Assembly (NCBI RefSeq): GCF_963576675.1
Contig: NC_088913.1
Coordinates: forward strand, 14,955,001 to 15,019,000
Direction of reading: 5' to 3'
Length of the DNA stretch: 64,000 bases
DNA from: Euphorbia lathyris
Taxonomy: Eukaryota > Streptophyta > Magnoliopsida > Malpighiales > Euphorbiaceae
Part shown: piece after piece, positions 33,615-44,194 of the stretch
Position numbering within the stretch: position 1 is the first letter of the stretch
Layout of the letters: the number at the start of each line of letters is the position of its first letter
Notes under the pieces: model-generated
The model's input: the letters and a program-made list of their open reading frames with translations, nothing else
What the model was told of the DNA's origin: nothing
The model's database searches: none
Program-made: the position numbers and the translations under genes

Positions 33615-36131
33615 TCAAATGTCTACGACCATTAAATCCATGATGTGAGGAACACTCGGATTCAGGAAGAAGGGATCCGCTGATCCATACAAAGCCCAAC
33701 CTATCAACTCATCATAGTCACGGAGGGACACTCTACTCATCCTTCTTGCGGCCAACGGAATAGCGCCTCGTTGTATGCACATAAGCTGCACCTTATCGCT
33801 CATTGTCTCATTACACTGCTCATAACGGTGCCTCCACCTTCTAGCATAATCCATAAAATGTTCCTCGGGGAATTGCCTAATCCTGTCCAGATCATCCAGA
33901 GATCCCGTCCATGGAATGTACATTTCATATCTCGCCACAAAGGCATTTTGGAGCGGTATCCAATGGCACATCTCTTCCTTTGACAGACCCTGATGCCACA
34001 ATAAGGCTTCTCCCATCAAGGTTTCCGGAAAATGTTCATGCAACTCACACTGTGGGAATCCAGCGTTATACATATGATCGCGGAATATCCTCGCATGCTC
34101 TACAGGATCCTGGTATCCACCATACCTAGGCATCGCTAACACCGCATCAGGTGTTTGGTAAGACGGGGAATCAGGAGTTTGCTCTGCTAGCATCCATACC
34201 GTATATTCCTTGATAAATCTCTTCATCATAGCTGCCCAATCGGTCTTAACATACATCGGCAGCGACATGTACCACATCAGCGGTTCACCCATCAATGAAT
34301 TACGAAACAAGCTAGTGATCTCTTCCTCGTTGAAACCCAAGGCTGTCATAGCCGACAAATAGAAGTGAAGGTGCTCCATAGGGTCCTTATTGCCGTTATA
34401 CTTGCTCACCCTTGGCAATGGACGCTTGATGGGTCCAATCTGCATTGCAAAGTGCTCCGCGGTTCTGTCCTCAGCTCTCTGATACTTTTCAAGAAACAAA
34501 TCCGACAACCGATCCCAATCGTGCTTGCAAGAGTCGGGCAATGAATGGAACCATTGCAAAGGCTCACCTACCAGTGAATGGTGGAACCACTGAGCAATTT
34601 CATCTACCCCAAAGGATTCAATAAACATGTCGTACATATACTCACGCAAGTGCACTTCGGGATCCCTTCCTCCACTGAACAAACCCAAATTTGGCACGAT
34701 AGTCCGAGACGCCCCTTCACCGGTCTCTTCGGCACTATCCTCGTCATATGGTGCTCCACCATCTGATCCCTCCTCCATTGGTTCTTCCTCTTGCTCCTCA
34801 CCCAAGAAGGACACATACAAACCATTTCCCACATTGCTTCTTTCGACGGAGTCCAACAACTCCTCTACATCTTCCTCAAAGGATTCCATTACTACAGTTT
34901 CCGTCAAACCAACTCCGATCACGCTCACCCTATGATTAGGCAATGGATTGCGCCTAACGGAAGGGTTTGCTGACGAAGGATCAGCTATCTTCTTCTCCTC
35001 AATCAAAACTTGGATTTCGTGTTTCAGCCTTTCGCAATTCTCAATCGTATGTCCATAACTGCTGTGGAACTCACAATACCCTCTAGCCTGAATCTGCGGA
35101 GTAGGTTGGGCTTTGTTATGCGGGGTAAGGGCTTTCAACAACCCCTTCTTCTGCAGACGTTCAAAAACTTTTGCGTATGTCAGATCAAATCGGGCGAACT
35201 GCCTTTTCCCGATAGCGTTGAGTTCAATCACCTTTACTGCGGCAGGTTCTACATTAGAACTTGGCCCTCCGGCACTATACCCCGACTTCGTCCGTTTAGC
35301 ATAGGCTCTTTTGGGCTCTCCCTCCCCTTCAACTGTCAAAGCGTAGCTATATATCTGATTGAAATCGGTGAAAGGCATGCACCGCAACTCATTCTTAACG
35401 TGCGGCAAAGTGTTGCTGATTACCACCCGGATCTGATCCTGCTCCGACGGCTTCTGTTTTATAACTGCTGCCTTAGCTCTCCACCTACTCATAAAGTCGG
35501 ACAAAGACTCCCCAGCCTGCTGCTTGGTGCTCTCTAGCTCCCTCAAAGTGACCTCAAACATAGTGTTGAAGCTACATTGGGCGATGAATGACTTCACTAA
35601 CTCCTTCCAATCCCTCTTTGTCACCAGTGGCAACGCATGAAACCACACGAGGGCACCCCCCTCCAGATAAGCACTGAACAGCCCCAAGATCTGTTCCTCA
35701 GTCAGAATTGTGTGCTCCATTGCTGCCACATATTGGTTCACATGGGCGGTAGGATCCCCAGTTCCATCAAACTTCTTCATGTCAGGAAGACGGAACTTCA
35801 AAGGCAAAGTCGTTGCCGACGAATAGTTTTTCAGATTATAAAAGTCTTGACCTCCAGAGCTTACCCCACGTAGATCGTGCACTTCCTGAGTGATGTGCTG
35901 CTTCCATTCCTCTTCCCTTTGCTTTCTCTTCCCCAAACTGCTTGTTACGCAATCCTGATAGTTACCTCCAAAACGGGGACCCGTGCTCATAATGTTCTCA
36001 GCTGGTTTACTGCTACTCTTGTTACTCTTAATTGCAAGCACGTCCAGCTGGACTAAAATTGCGGTTAACTGATCATTGAGGTTGTTTACCACTCTTTCTA
36101 ACCTTGATATTCTCTCATCCGGTGTCGACAT
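33615..36131 (-). CDS. gag: Element B gag, 838-residue open frame with four capsid-like modules
   Basis: Uninterrupted from ATG 36131 to a TGA at 33615-33617 that replaces the Trp codon seen in A, so it ends before the protease. Module 1 (residues ~115-310) is a full Retrotrans_gag-type capsid domain. The C-x2-H-x4-H-x4-C knuckle (~353-366) is intact. Modules 2, 3 and 4 start near residues 479, 571 and 664, a 92-93-residue period, and module 4 again has an RRW C-domain segment. A block of ~140 residues in module 1 (nucleotides ~35170-35590) differs from both A and O, whereas its flanks match A. This is the only copy with the whole Gag open, though fusion to Pol is cut by the TGA. Confidence 0.88.
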   Translation of the reverse strand: MSTPDERISRLERVVNNLNDQLTAILVQLDVLAIKSNKSSSKPAENIMSTGPRFGGNYQDCVTSSLGKRKQREEEWKQHITQEVHDLRGVSSGGQDFYNLKNYSSATTLPLKFRLPDMKKFDGTGDPTAHVNQYVAAMEHTILTEEQILGLFSAYLEGGALVWFHALPLVTKRDWKELVKSFIAQCSFNTMFEVTLRELESTKQQAGESLSDFMSRWRAKAAVIKQKPSEQDQIRVVISNTLPHVKNELRCMPFTDFNQIYSYALTVEGEGEPKRAYAKRTKSGYSAGGPSSNVEPAAVKVIELNAIGKRQFARFDLTYAKVFERLQKKGLLKALTPHNKAQPTPQIQARGYCEFHSSYGHTIENCERLKHEIQVLIEEKKIADPSSANPSVRRNPLPNHRVSVIGVGLTETVVMESFEEDVEELLDSVERSNVGNGLYVSFLGEEQEEEPMEEGSDGGAPYDEDSAEETGEGASRTIVPNLGLFSGGRDPEVHLREYMYDMFIESFGVDEIAQWFHHSLVGEPLQWFHSLPDSCKHDWDRLSDLFLEKYQRAEDRTAEHFAMQIGPIKRPLPRVSKYNGNKDPMEHLHFYLSAMTALGFNEEEITSLFRNSLMGEPLMWYMSLPMYVKTDWAAMMKRFIKEYTVWMLAEQTPDSPSYQTPDAVLAMPRYGGYQDPVEHARIFRDHMYNAGFPQCELHEHFPETLMGEALLWHQGLSKEEMCHWIPLQNAFVARYEMYIPWTGSLDDLDRIRQFPEEHFMDYARRWRHRYEQCNETMSDKVQLMCIQRGAIPLAARRMSRVSLRDYDELIGWALYGSADPFFLNPSVPHIMDLMVVDI

Positions 36132-38202
36132 ATTGACTGAATATTAAGCTGCCTTGAACGAAGATGATTCAGAAGCCACTACTCTCGATTCGGAACCGTC
36201 AATTTGTAGCTGATCAAACTGCCCGACTAGCCAGTTATTCTCACGGAACCACAACCGCTTAATGATGACGTCTGCGCGAACGGTATCCATTAGTATGTAT
36301 GCATGGTTTTATATGCATGATTCGTGGTGTGTGCGTTTATTTATTTACGATTATAAGATAAGAAGAACAAACGTTAGTTCTATTTACATGTATCATAACA
36401 TCTCTCTTCCACCCTTATTCCTCCACACACTCATTGGTCCAGGTCTCTTTCCTAGGATTTTGGGTTTGGGGCTCACATTGCGGTCCAGGGGACGCGTGAT
36501 GCCGTCGATTATTACGGAAAAATAAATCATTCATCAGACAATACAGTTCGTTTTGACGTATCAGCGTTCAGTGACTAAGAAATCGACCAAGTTGGATTGT
36601 TCTTTCAAGATAACTCGTCTGTCGTCCTTTCGTGAGACGCATTAATTCGGGTTTTGACTCCCTTTGAGCACATCTCAGTTTTTAGACGTGGTTCGAGTTA
36701 TTCTTCTAGTCCAATCGTTCGTTATTATCAATGACTCGTTCCCTTTTGTTCGTGTGGTTTCGTGTCTCGATTTTTGGATTACAACGGGACCTTTTGGATC
36801 TATCGAGAGACGTAACCACGTGTTTATTTAGTGATGGAATCACTTTTGGATTTTATTTTAGGGAACGGACTCATCGCGTAACACGTTTGTTCTTAGCGTC
36901 GAGGATCCGTTTGCACATTTTGCTACGTGAAAAGACGGCGAGTCTTATTTTGAGCGCACGATAATCTTTCGGTTAATTACAACTCTTTGTTCCTCCCACT
37001 CCACGGGATATATCATCTCAGTGTGGTTATAGAAAATAAATGTTTCGTTGAATCGCGTGTTTATTCGAAGCGAGGATATCACCGTTTTCCTTCCTTTAGG
37101 CACGATTTAAGCAAACACGTACATCGGGCCATATTTCTTGCAGTTTTGGTAACGGTCGAAATGATCGAGTCGTTAGTCAAAACCCACAGTCTCGTCCATA
37201 TCGCGCAATTATATGGTTTGGCTTGATTCGGCTTCGAGATTCCAAACGGGGTATACACTCGTTCGAGGCACGTATTCAACGGTATTGGTTTATTTTCTTT
37301 AACTACTCTCGGGATTGACATATATCGCAGATTCGGAATGATTTTGGTCTTTTAGTTCATTTTTCTTTTCTTAGTCGCCTTTTGCGGACACGTCCATTTC
37401 TCTTAAGAATGACGCAAGGCATAACGTAAAAGCTCGTCTTTTATTCGGAAGGGACGGGCTACTTGTGCGAAACTTTTCACGTTACAACAAGGTCGTTCGA
37501 TACAGAAATGTTCTTCGTTTTCATTTTGTCGTGATCTCGTTTTATCCCAATTTATTTAAAGAATGTGAATAACGGCTACCGTTAATATAGTCTCTTGTAT
37601 CGAAATGTAACTATCCTTAACACCGAACCGATTAATACTAATACGTGCTTACATCATCACGTATTTCCTGAACACGTGCCTTCATCGGGACACCGAAAGG
37701 GACAAGGCGGGTCGCACATGTTCATTCATATGAGATGACTAAGTCGTCTTTAGTTCAAATCGTTTCGATGTTTTAGGGTAACTAGTATGTCGATTCATGA
37801 GTATATATTAACGCGTCGTCTCATTTTCTTTACATAGTTTAGGATTAGACACGTATCATGGCGGTTTGAAAACACGAACTGATTCATTTATCACATCAAA
37901 AATAGTAACGGGTAATCCTATGGAAACTTCTAAGGCTACTATATGCTGACACGGCTGACCGTGGGACTTCACAGGACCGCACAGATTCGCCCCTAACGAA
38001 TGGATGGGGACCCTCTAGCGCCTTACTGTAAGGGGGAACTTACGCTATCCTCTTTCGAGCGACGAATGGACTCTCGCTAGAGGTTTCGCGGAAATTACCC
38101 AAAGGGTTTGCAATAATGCTCGTGAATGCATACGAAAAGAAGTAAAACGATCCGTCCCCGTTAAGGGCTTAGTGCATGCCTTCCGGAATCAAATTTCTTG
38201 CT
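36132..38202 (-). other. Untranslated leader of element B
   Basis: About 2.07 kb between primer site and gag, close to the A leader. No supported gene. Confidence 0.7.
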
Positions 38203-38220
38203 TCCCAAGCAGAGTCGCCA
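38203..38220 (-). other. Primer-binding site of element B
   Basis: Reads TGGCGACTCTGCTTGGGA on the minus strand, two bases from the LTR end; it differs from A by one G-to-T change. Confidence 0.85.
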
Positions 38221-38222
38221 CT

Positions 38223-41200
38223 TGTTAGACGAGGTGCCGCGGCCTAATCTCCCGGGCGGACCGGGGGGTGGACAACCTCATGGCGACGTAAGCGGTGATT
38301 GGCGCCGAAAGCAACCAACCACGGAATCAAGCTGCTCGGCAGGACCGGAGCTCGGAGATATGGAAGAGTCGCCACCCACGAATGGGAAAATGAACACCGA
38401 TCCCTTGCGGGAGACCGGTGTGGGTTCGGGAAACTTAGGTACGAGCCGAGAAGGCTAGCTCCTTTCCGGAGAAAGGCTACTAGGCACCCCGACATCACCC
38501 GGTTATGAACCACCGGCCTCCTACTCAGCATGGTAGGCGATAACGGACTAATCGTATACTTCTTTAAGTTTAAAATTCATTTGAAACCCTTTTCTTTCTC
38601 TTTTTGGAAACCATTTTGAGCATATGATATCGAAAAGCCACATCAGTAAAGAATCACCCATTTATGTTTATACATACACAGAGAGGGGGAAGAAAGAAGT
38701 GATTTATTTACAACCGTAATTAAAGGTTATGTTGTGTGTCTATTCTACACTAACTTAATTCCCCAAAACGGATTTATTTACATGGTTCGCACCTTAATCG
38801 TCGTTGGAACGATTTAGGTGCGTTTTTAAAACCCCGTTTGATGAAGTTTACCCGAATCGCCGTTGGAACGACTCGAGTATTTGAAAACGTTTGAGATGAA
38901 AACCTTTTAATGAGAAAACATGGTTAAACATACAAGTCAATTTTACTTTGTACAAATTCTTTAAGAAAACGATTCAAAACTCCTTATTTACAACGAAAAC
39001 GATTTTAATTACAATGTTCGCTTAATCCGTCGTTGGAACGGACCAAGGTTTTAAAGCGTGATGTTTTGAAGACGATTTAAAATATCATCAAAAATGACTC
39101 TATTTATCTACATTAGAAATCTAAGAAAGCTCATTAGCTTAAATAATTTAATTGAAAACTCTCTTTTTGTGATTTATTTTCCCCACTTATTTAATGGACT
39201 CTCTAACTATTATAATTACATCAATAAACACATTTAGGCCCAAAAATTAATTTTTCCAAGTGAAGCCCATTTGAAACATGGACTTATAAATGACCAAAAG
39301 AAATAAAGAAAATAATATAGATATATATTTACACATTTTAGCCCAAAAGACATAAAATAAGAGTAAAAGAAAATATACTATCTAATACATATATAAGAAA
39401 GAATAATGAAAATAATATATTTATACTTTACACATAAGAAAATAGTGAATGAAATTCATAAATAAGAAAATAGCATTTATTACTCAAAATAATTTTATTT
39501 AACAATAATTAAGACAACCCAAATATACCCCAAAACTATATACATATATACATAACTAATATAATCCTAATATCAAAAAGACTATATATTCATCCCCCAA
39601 TATCTACTAATTATCTCCCAAAATGCTCAAGTAAATAACATTTAAAATAGAATTTAATGTAATAATAAAAAAGAAAGTAATACGTACATATACAAAAAAT
39701 TAGAATAAAAATGGAATACCAATCTCCTAAAATAATTATATATGTTAAAGTTTTAAAACAATTTGAAAAGAATATATTACATAATTATATATATATATAT
39801 ATATACACTAAGGATTAAAAGTCTAAAAGTTAAGAAAAAGGGACTGAAATGATATTTTTTACATTTTGGCAGATTTACCGACGGAAGATCCGTCGGTAAA
39901 CAGCATTTAGTGACAGAATTGGCAAATTACAGCAGCACTGCAACATTTTCCAGATTTATTCAAAAGCTTTAAATTAAATCTAATTCAATCGTTTTGGACT
40001 TCCGAACTACCAAAGATGGATCATAGTCGAAAACGGAAGTTCCTAAAACGAAGTTTTTATTTTAAAACGTTATTTGGAAACCTCTTTTAAATTTAAAAAC
40101 TTATAATTACAACATTTTTGATACCCGAACTACCTTTTTATCGGATCATGGTTCGTATTGGGATATCCAAAACGAGGTTTTTATTTTAAAACAAAACCGA
40201 ATTTTATTTAACACGAAACGAAAATTAAATAAATACGTTATTAAATAAAACGTGACAAAATAAATAAATAACTAAAGGAGTAAAAACTATAGCATAAAAA
40301 AATAAATAGAAGGAGAGAATAAATTAAATAAAATAAAGAGTCTAGTCCTCGGATAATACCTTTAATTCGGTATCTGACAGTCAAAGCCGATTGATTCCAC
40401 GAACCGCGAGCTCCCGATTTTAATAAAAATTTAGTAAAAATTGAACTTAGGAAATTTGGAATTTTTGAGAAAAAAAATATTTTTCTCAAAAAAATCCACT
40501 CTCTCTCTCTCTAAAAATGTTTAGAGTGAGAAAGTTTTTCCCCCAAAAAGTCTTCCTCCTTTTTTCTCCCTCCTCCTCCCTTTTTTCCTTGGGATCTGTG
40601 CCCTTATATAGGGAAACGGATCCCGGAACAATGGGCGACGCCCAAAAAAAATTGGGCGTCGCCCATTGTGGTTGGGCGGCCGCCCAACCTAGTGTTGGGC
40701 TACCGCCCAACCTTGTTGGGCGGCCGCCCAACAATGTTGGGCGATCGCCCAACTTTCGTAGGGCGATCGCCCAACGGCGTTGGGCGAGCGCCCAATGCGA
40801 GGTTGGGCGCCCGCGCCCAACCCTCGTCGGGCGTCCGCCCGACGCGTTGGGCGTTCGCCCGACGCGTTGGGCGTTCGCCCGACGTGGTTGGGTGTCCGCC
40901 CGGTGACCCCCAGGGCATGCCCCGCGCCGTCGGACGCGTGCACTCCGTGGCCGCCGAGCGCGCGTTCCGCGCAGCTAGACGCTCGCACATCGCGGCCGCC
41001 AAACGCGCGCCTCGCGCTGCCAGGCACGTGTGCTCGATGGCCTACGAGGGCGCGCACCGCCAGCGGTCCCAGGCATTGCTCGGGCGTCGAGAGCGTGCCA
41101 CTCGCGGTGCGTCCGACGGACGCCGCGCGCACGTCTCGAGCCGTCAAGCGGGCGTTCAACCATCGTCGTCCGCGTGCGGGATGCCGTTGTGTGCCCGCGC

Positions 41201-41321
41201 TGTGCCGTTAATTTTCCTCAGCTTATTATTCTTTATATATTTTTTCAAAACTTCCGGAATCAATCGCTTCGACCGCCTTGTTTCAGGTTTTCGTCACAGG
41301 TCCTCCGACTCGGTGTCTACA
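38223..41321 (-). repeat. 5' LTR of element B (3099 bp)
   Basis: Minus-strand TG at 41321, CA end at 38223 next to the primer site. TATA box at 40610-40604. Apart from the array it matches the 3' LTR with only scattered single-base differences. Confidence 0.93.
40633..40901. promoter_or_regulatory. Array of 13 palindromic GGGCG..CGCCC boxes in the B 5' LTR
   Basis: Thirteen boxes with the 21-bp rhythm, the longest array in the window. Compared with the partner LTR it has three extra boxes next to the TATA-proximal pair (centres GGCC, TACC, GGCC) and one exact duplicate of the GTTC box. Confidence 0.85.
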
Positions 41322-41326
41322 CATGC
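41322..41326. repeat. Target-site duplication of element B, right copy (CATGC)
   Basis: Follows the B terminus GTGTCTACA; element O pol resumes immediately after it. Confidence 0.93.
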
Positions 41327-43739
41327 CTTCATTTGAAATCAATACAATAGAAATGTCAACTTTCAATCTTGGCACGGATGAAAATCCTAAACTTATACAA
41401 ATTGCTCAAGAATTAACTATTGAAGAGAGAAAAGAATTCGAGAGAATAATTAAAAATATACGAAATAGTGTTTGCTTGGACGTATGAAGACATGCCAGGG
41501 ATTGATCAGTCAATCGTAACTCACCGTATCCCAACCTATCCCGATGCGAAGCCCGTAAAGCAGAAGCTCCGATGCATGAGACCAGAATGGGCAGATAAGA
41601 TCAGAGAGGAAGTGAAGAAACAGTTAGAAGCAGGGTTTATCGAAGTGATCGACTACCCTCCTTGGGTCGTAAATGTAGTGCCCATCGCAAAGAAAGACGG
41701 TAAAGTAAGAATGTGCGTCGATTATAAAGATCTTAACAAGGCATGCCCCAAAGATGAATTCACATTACCTCATATTGATGTATTAATCGACACCGCAGCA
41801 TCGAGTGTCTTGCACACGAACGTAGACGGTTTCATGGGCTACATGCAGATTCAGATGGCCGAGAAGCACAAAGCAAAAACCTCATTCACAACTGAGTGGG
41901 GAACATACTAATATCGAGTAATGCCATTTGGGTTGAAAAACGCCGGGGCAACTTACCAGCGAATGGCTACAGCACTATTTCACGATATGATACACAAGGA
42001 GGTGAAAGTGTATGTCGATGACATGATGGTCAAGTCCGAGACGAGAGAGGGGCATTTCGTCACCCTCGAAAAATTCCTAGCTAGGATCGCAGAATTCAAG
42101 CTGAGATTGAATCCGAAGAAATGCTTCTTTGGTGTTTCATCGGGGAAGATCTTAGGCTATATGATCAGCGATAAGGGGATCGAGGTGGATCCTGATAAGG
42201 TGAAGGCCATACAAGAAATGTCAGCGCCAAAGAATGAGAAAGAAATAAGAGGATTTCTAGGGCAGGTTCAGTATATCAGCCGGTTCATAGCACGACTCAC
42301 TACGGTCTACGAGCCCATCTTCAAGTTGCTATGAAAGGATCAACCGACGGTTTGGAACGACAAATGTCAGCAAGCGTTGGAAAGCATCCGGATGTACTTA
42401 ACTAATCCGCCGGTATTGAGACTGCCTAAGCTCGGGAAACCTCTGCTCCTATATGTAGCGATCGAGGAGCGATCCATTGGAGCGATGTTGGCCCAAGAGG
42501 GAGACACCGGTGTGGAGCATGTGGTGTATTATCTGAGTAAGAAGTTCCTGGAGTACGAGCTTAAGTATAACATGATTGAAAAGACATGCGTGGCAGTGGT
42601 ATGGCTAACAAAGAAGCTACGGCATTATTTTCAGTCATATAAGGTGATCATCATTTCCCGGATGGATCCTGTGAAATACCTGTACCAAACTCCATCTTTA
42701 ACTGGGAAGCTAGCCCGATGGTTGTTACTTTTATCCGAGTTTGACATTGAATACGTCACAAAGAAGGTTATCAAGGGAAGGGCGGTGGCGGAATTCCTGG
42801 CTAACCAACCCATGGACGCGGGAAAAGAAGAGATAAACTACGACTTCCCCGATGAGCACTTGAACGCAATAGAAGTTATACCGTGGAAAATGTTCTTCGA
42901 TGGAGCAGTCAATTCAAACAGAGCAGGTGTAGGAGTACTACTTATCACACCAGAAGGGGAGAGGATCCCTATGGTGAAGAAGATGGCATTCCCTCTCACT
43001 AATAATATGGCCGAATACGAAGCATGCATCTATTGAAAAGCATTTGATCACTAGATTCGGAGTACCTCATCATATGATCAAGGATAATGGGGTACAGTTC
43101 CAAGGGGAAGTGAGAAGTCTCTTCCAAGAGTACGATATTGAGCATCATAGATCTTCTCTGTATCGTCCGCAAGCTAACGGGGCAGTGGAGGCTGCGAATA
43201 AGAACCTTAAGAGAATCCTCGTGAGAACAGTGGAGTCACATCGGAATTGGCATGAGCAGCTTCCGTTCGCTTTGTGGGCCTACCGCACAACAGTCTGAAC
43301 ATCCACTGGTGCAACGCCCTTCTCTTTGGTGTACGGGGCAGAAGTTGTTCTCCCAATTGAGATCGAAAAGCGATCGTTGAGAATCGCAGTCGAAGCGGAG
43401 ATTCCCGAAGTGAAATGGGTAAAAAAGCGGTATGAGAAGTTAGCATTGGTAGATGAGAAAAGGATGGAGGCTCTTTATCACGTACAGTTATACCAGAAAA
43501 GGATGGTCCGGGCCTTCAACAAAAAGGTCAAGGCCAGCCCTATCAAAGAAGGAGATTTGGTGCTGAAACAGATCCGAATGACGCACACCAATCCTAGGGG
43601 CAAGTTCAAGCCTAATTGGGAAGGACCATTCTTTGTGAAGAAAATCCTGAGGAAAGGAGCGGTGAAGTTAACCACAATGGACGGCATGGAGTTCTCCGAA
43701 CCTACCAACCTGGATAGGCTTAAGAAATACTTTTCGTAA
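41327..43739 (+). pseudogene. pol: Element O pol, right part, with internal deletion
   Basis: Resumes in the region before RT; YVDD is at 42011-42022. A one-base insertion near 41455, a TAA near 41909, a TGA near 42333 and a TGA near 43297 break the frame. At about 43033 the archaeal-type RNase H is joined directly to the integrase core: roughly 870 bp present in A (about 9955-10825) are missing, removing the second half of RNase H and the integrase zinc finger with the first catalytic Asp. The integrase C-terminal part ends at 43739. Confidence 0.88.
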
Positions 43740-43762
43740 AAAAAAAAGAAAGAAAATTCCCG

Positions 43763-43912
43763 ATAGGTTGAAAACCCGCAAAGGGCGGCCTATGCAATAA
43801 TAAGGGACATCCCAATGGGTGAAAACCCGAAAGGGCACTCGTTTGGAAATTTCGGGATAATAAAAGGAGAGATGAAAAATCGTTGGGATCCGAAAACCGC
43901 AAAAGGCGAGTC
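43763..43912 (+). other. Three RNA stem-loops after pol (element O)
   Basis: Unit 1 (43763-43793) and unit 2 (43814-43843) keep full outer pairing despite substitutions: A-U becomes G-U in both. Unit 3 (43883-43912) is weakened by one mismatch and several G-U pairs. The inner small hairpins remain. Confidence 0.65.
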
Positions 43913-44194
43913 CTGGTAACAATAGTTATATCTTGAGCAATTACAAAAATAATGTATAAGCGGCTAAGTATTTCTGTTGTTTGTAAATAAATGAAAGCAT
44001 GAATATATTCGAAGAGAATGATTGAAATCATCGTAATCTACTGAATGCATAGTAATATGAATCATGTACCATAAATTTCTTACTTTTCCTTTCACAAATA
44101 AATAAAAAGCCTACACGCTATCCACCCCACTCTCTATACACCACCTATACATCGGGGAGTTCTAATGGAAACTACAAAGCTACACATAACAAGC

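Larger units (their letters stand above)
21257..41321 (-). mobile_element. Element B: complete Tat/Retand-like retrotransposon, 20.07 kb, minus strand
   Basis: Both LTRs are present (5' LTR 38223-41321, 3' LTR 21257-24265), with termini TGTAGACACC...CTCGTCTAACA and a CATGC duplication. Primer site, leader, gag, pol with protease, stem-loops, antisense gene, 39-bp array and polypurine tract are in the expected order. The LTRs are almost identical except for palindrome array length, indicating a recent insertion. It lies in O pol in the opposite orientation and is very close to A. Confidence 0.95.
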
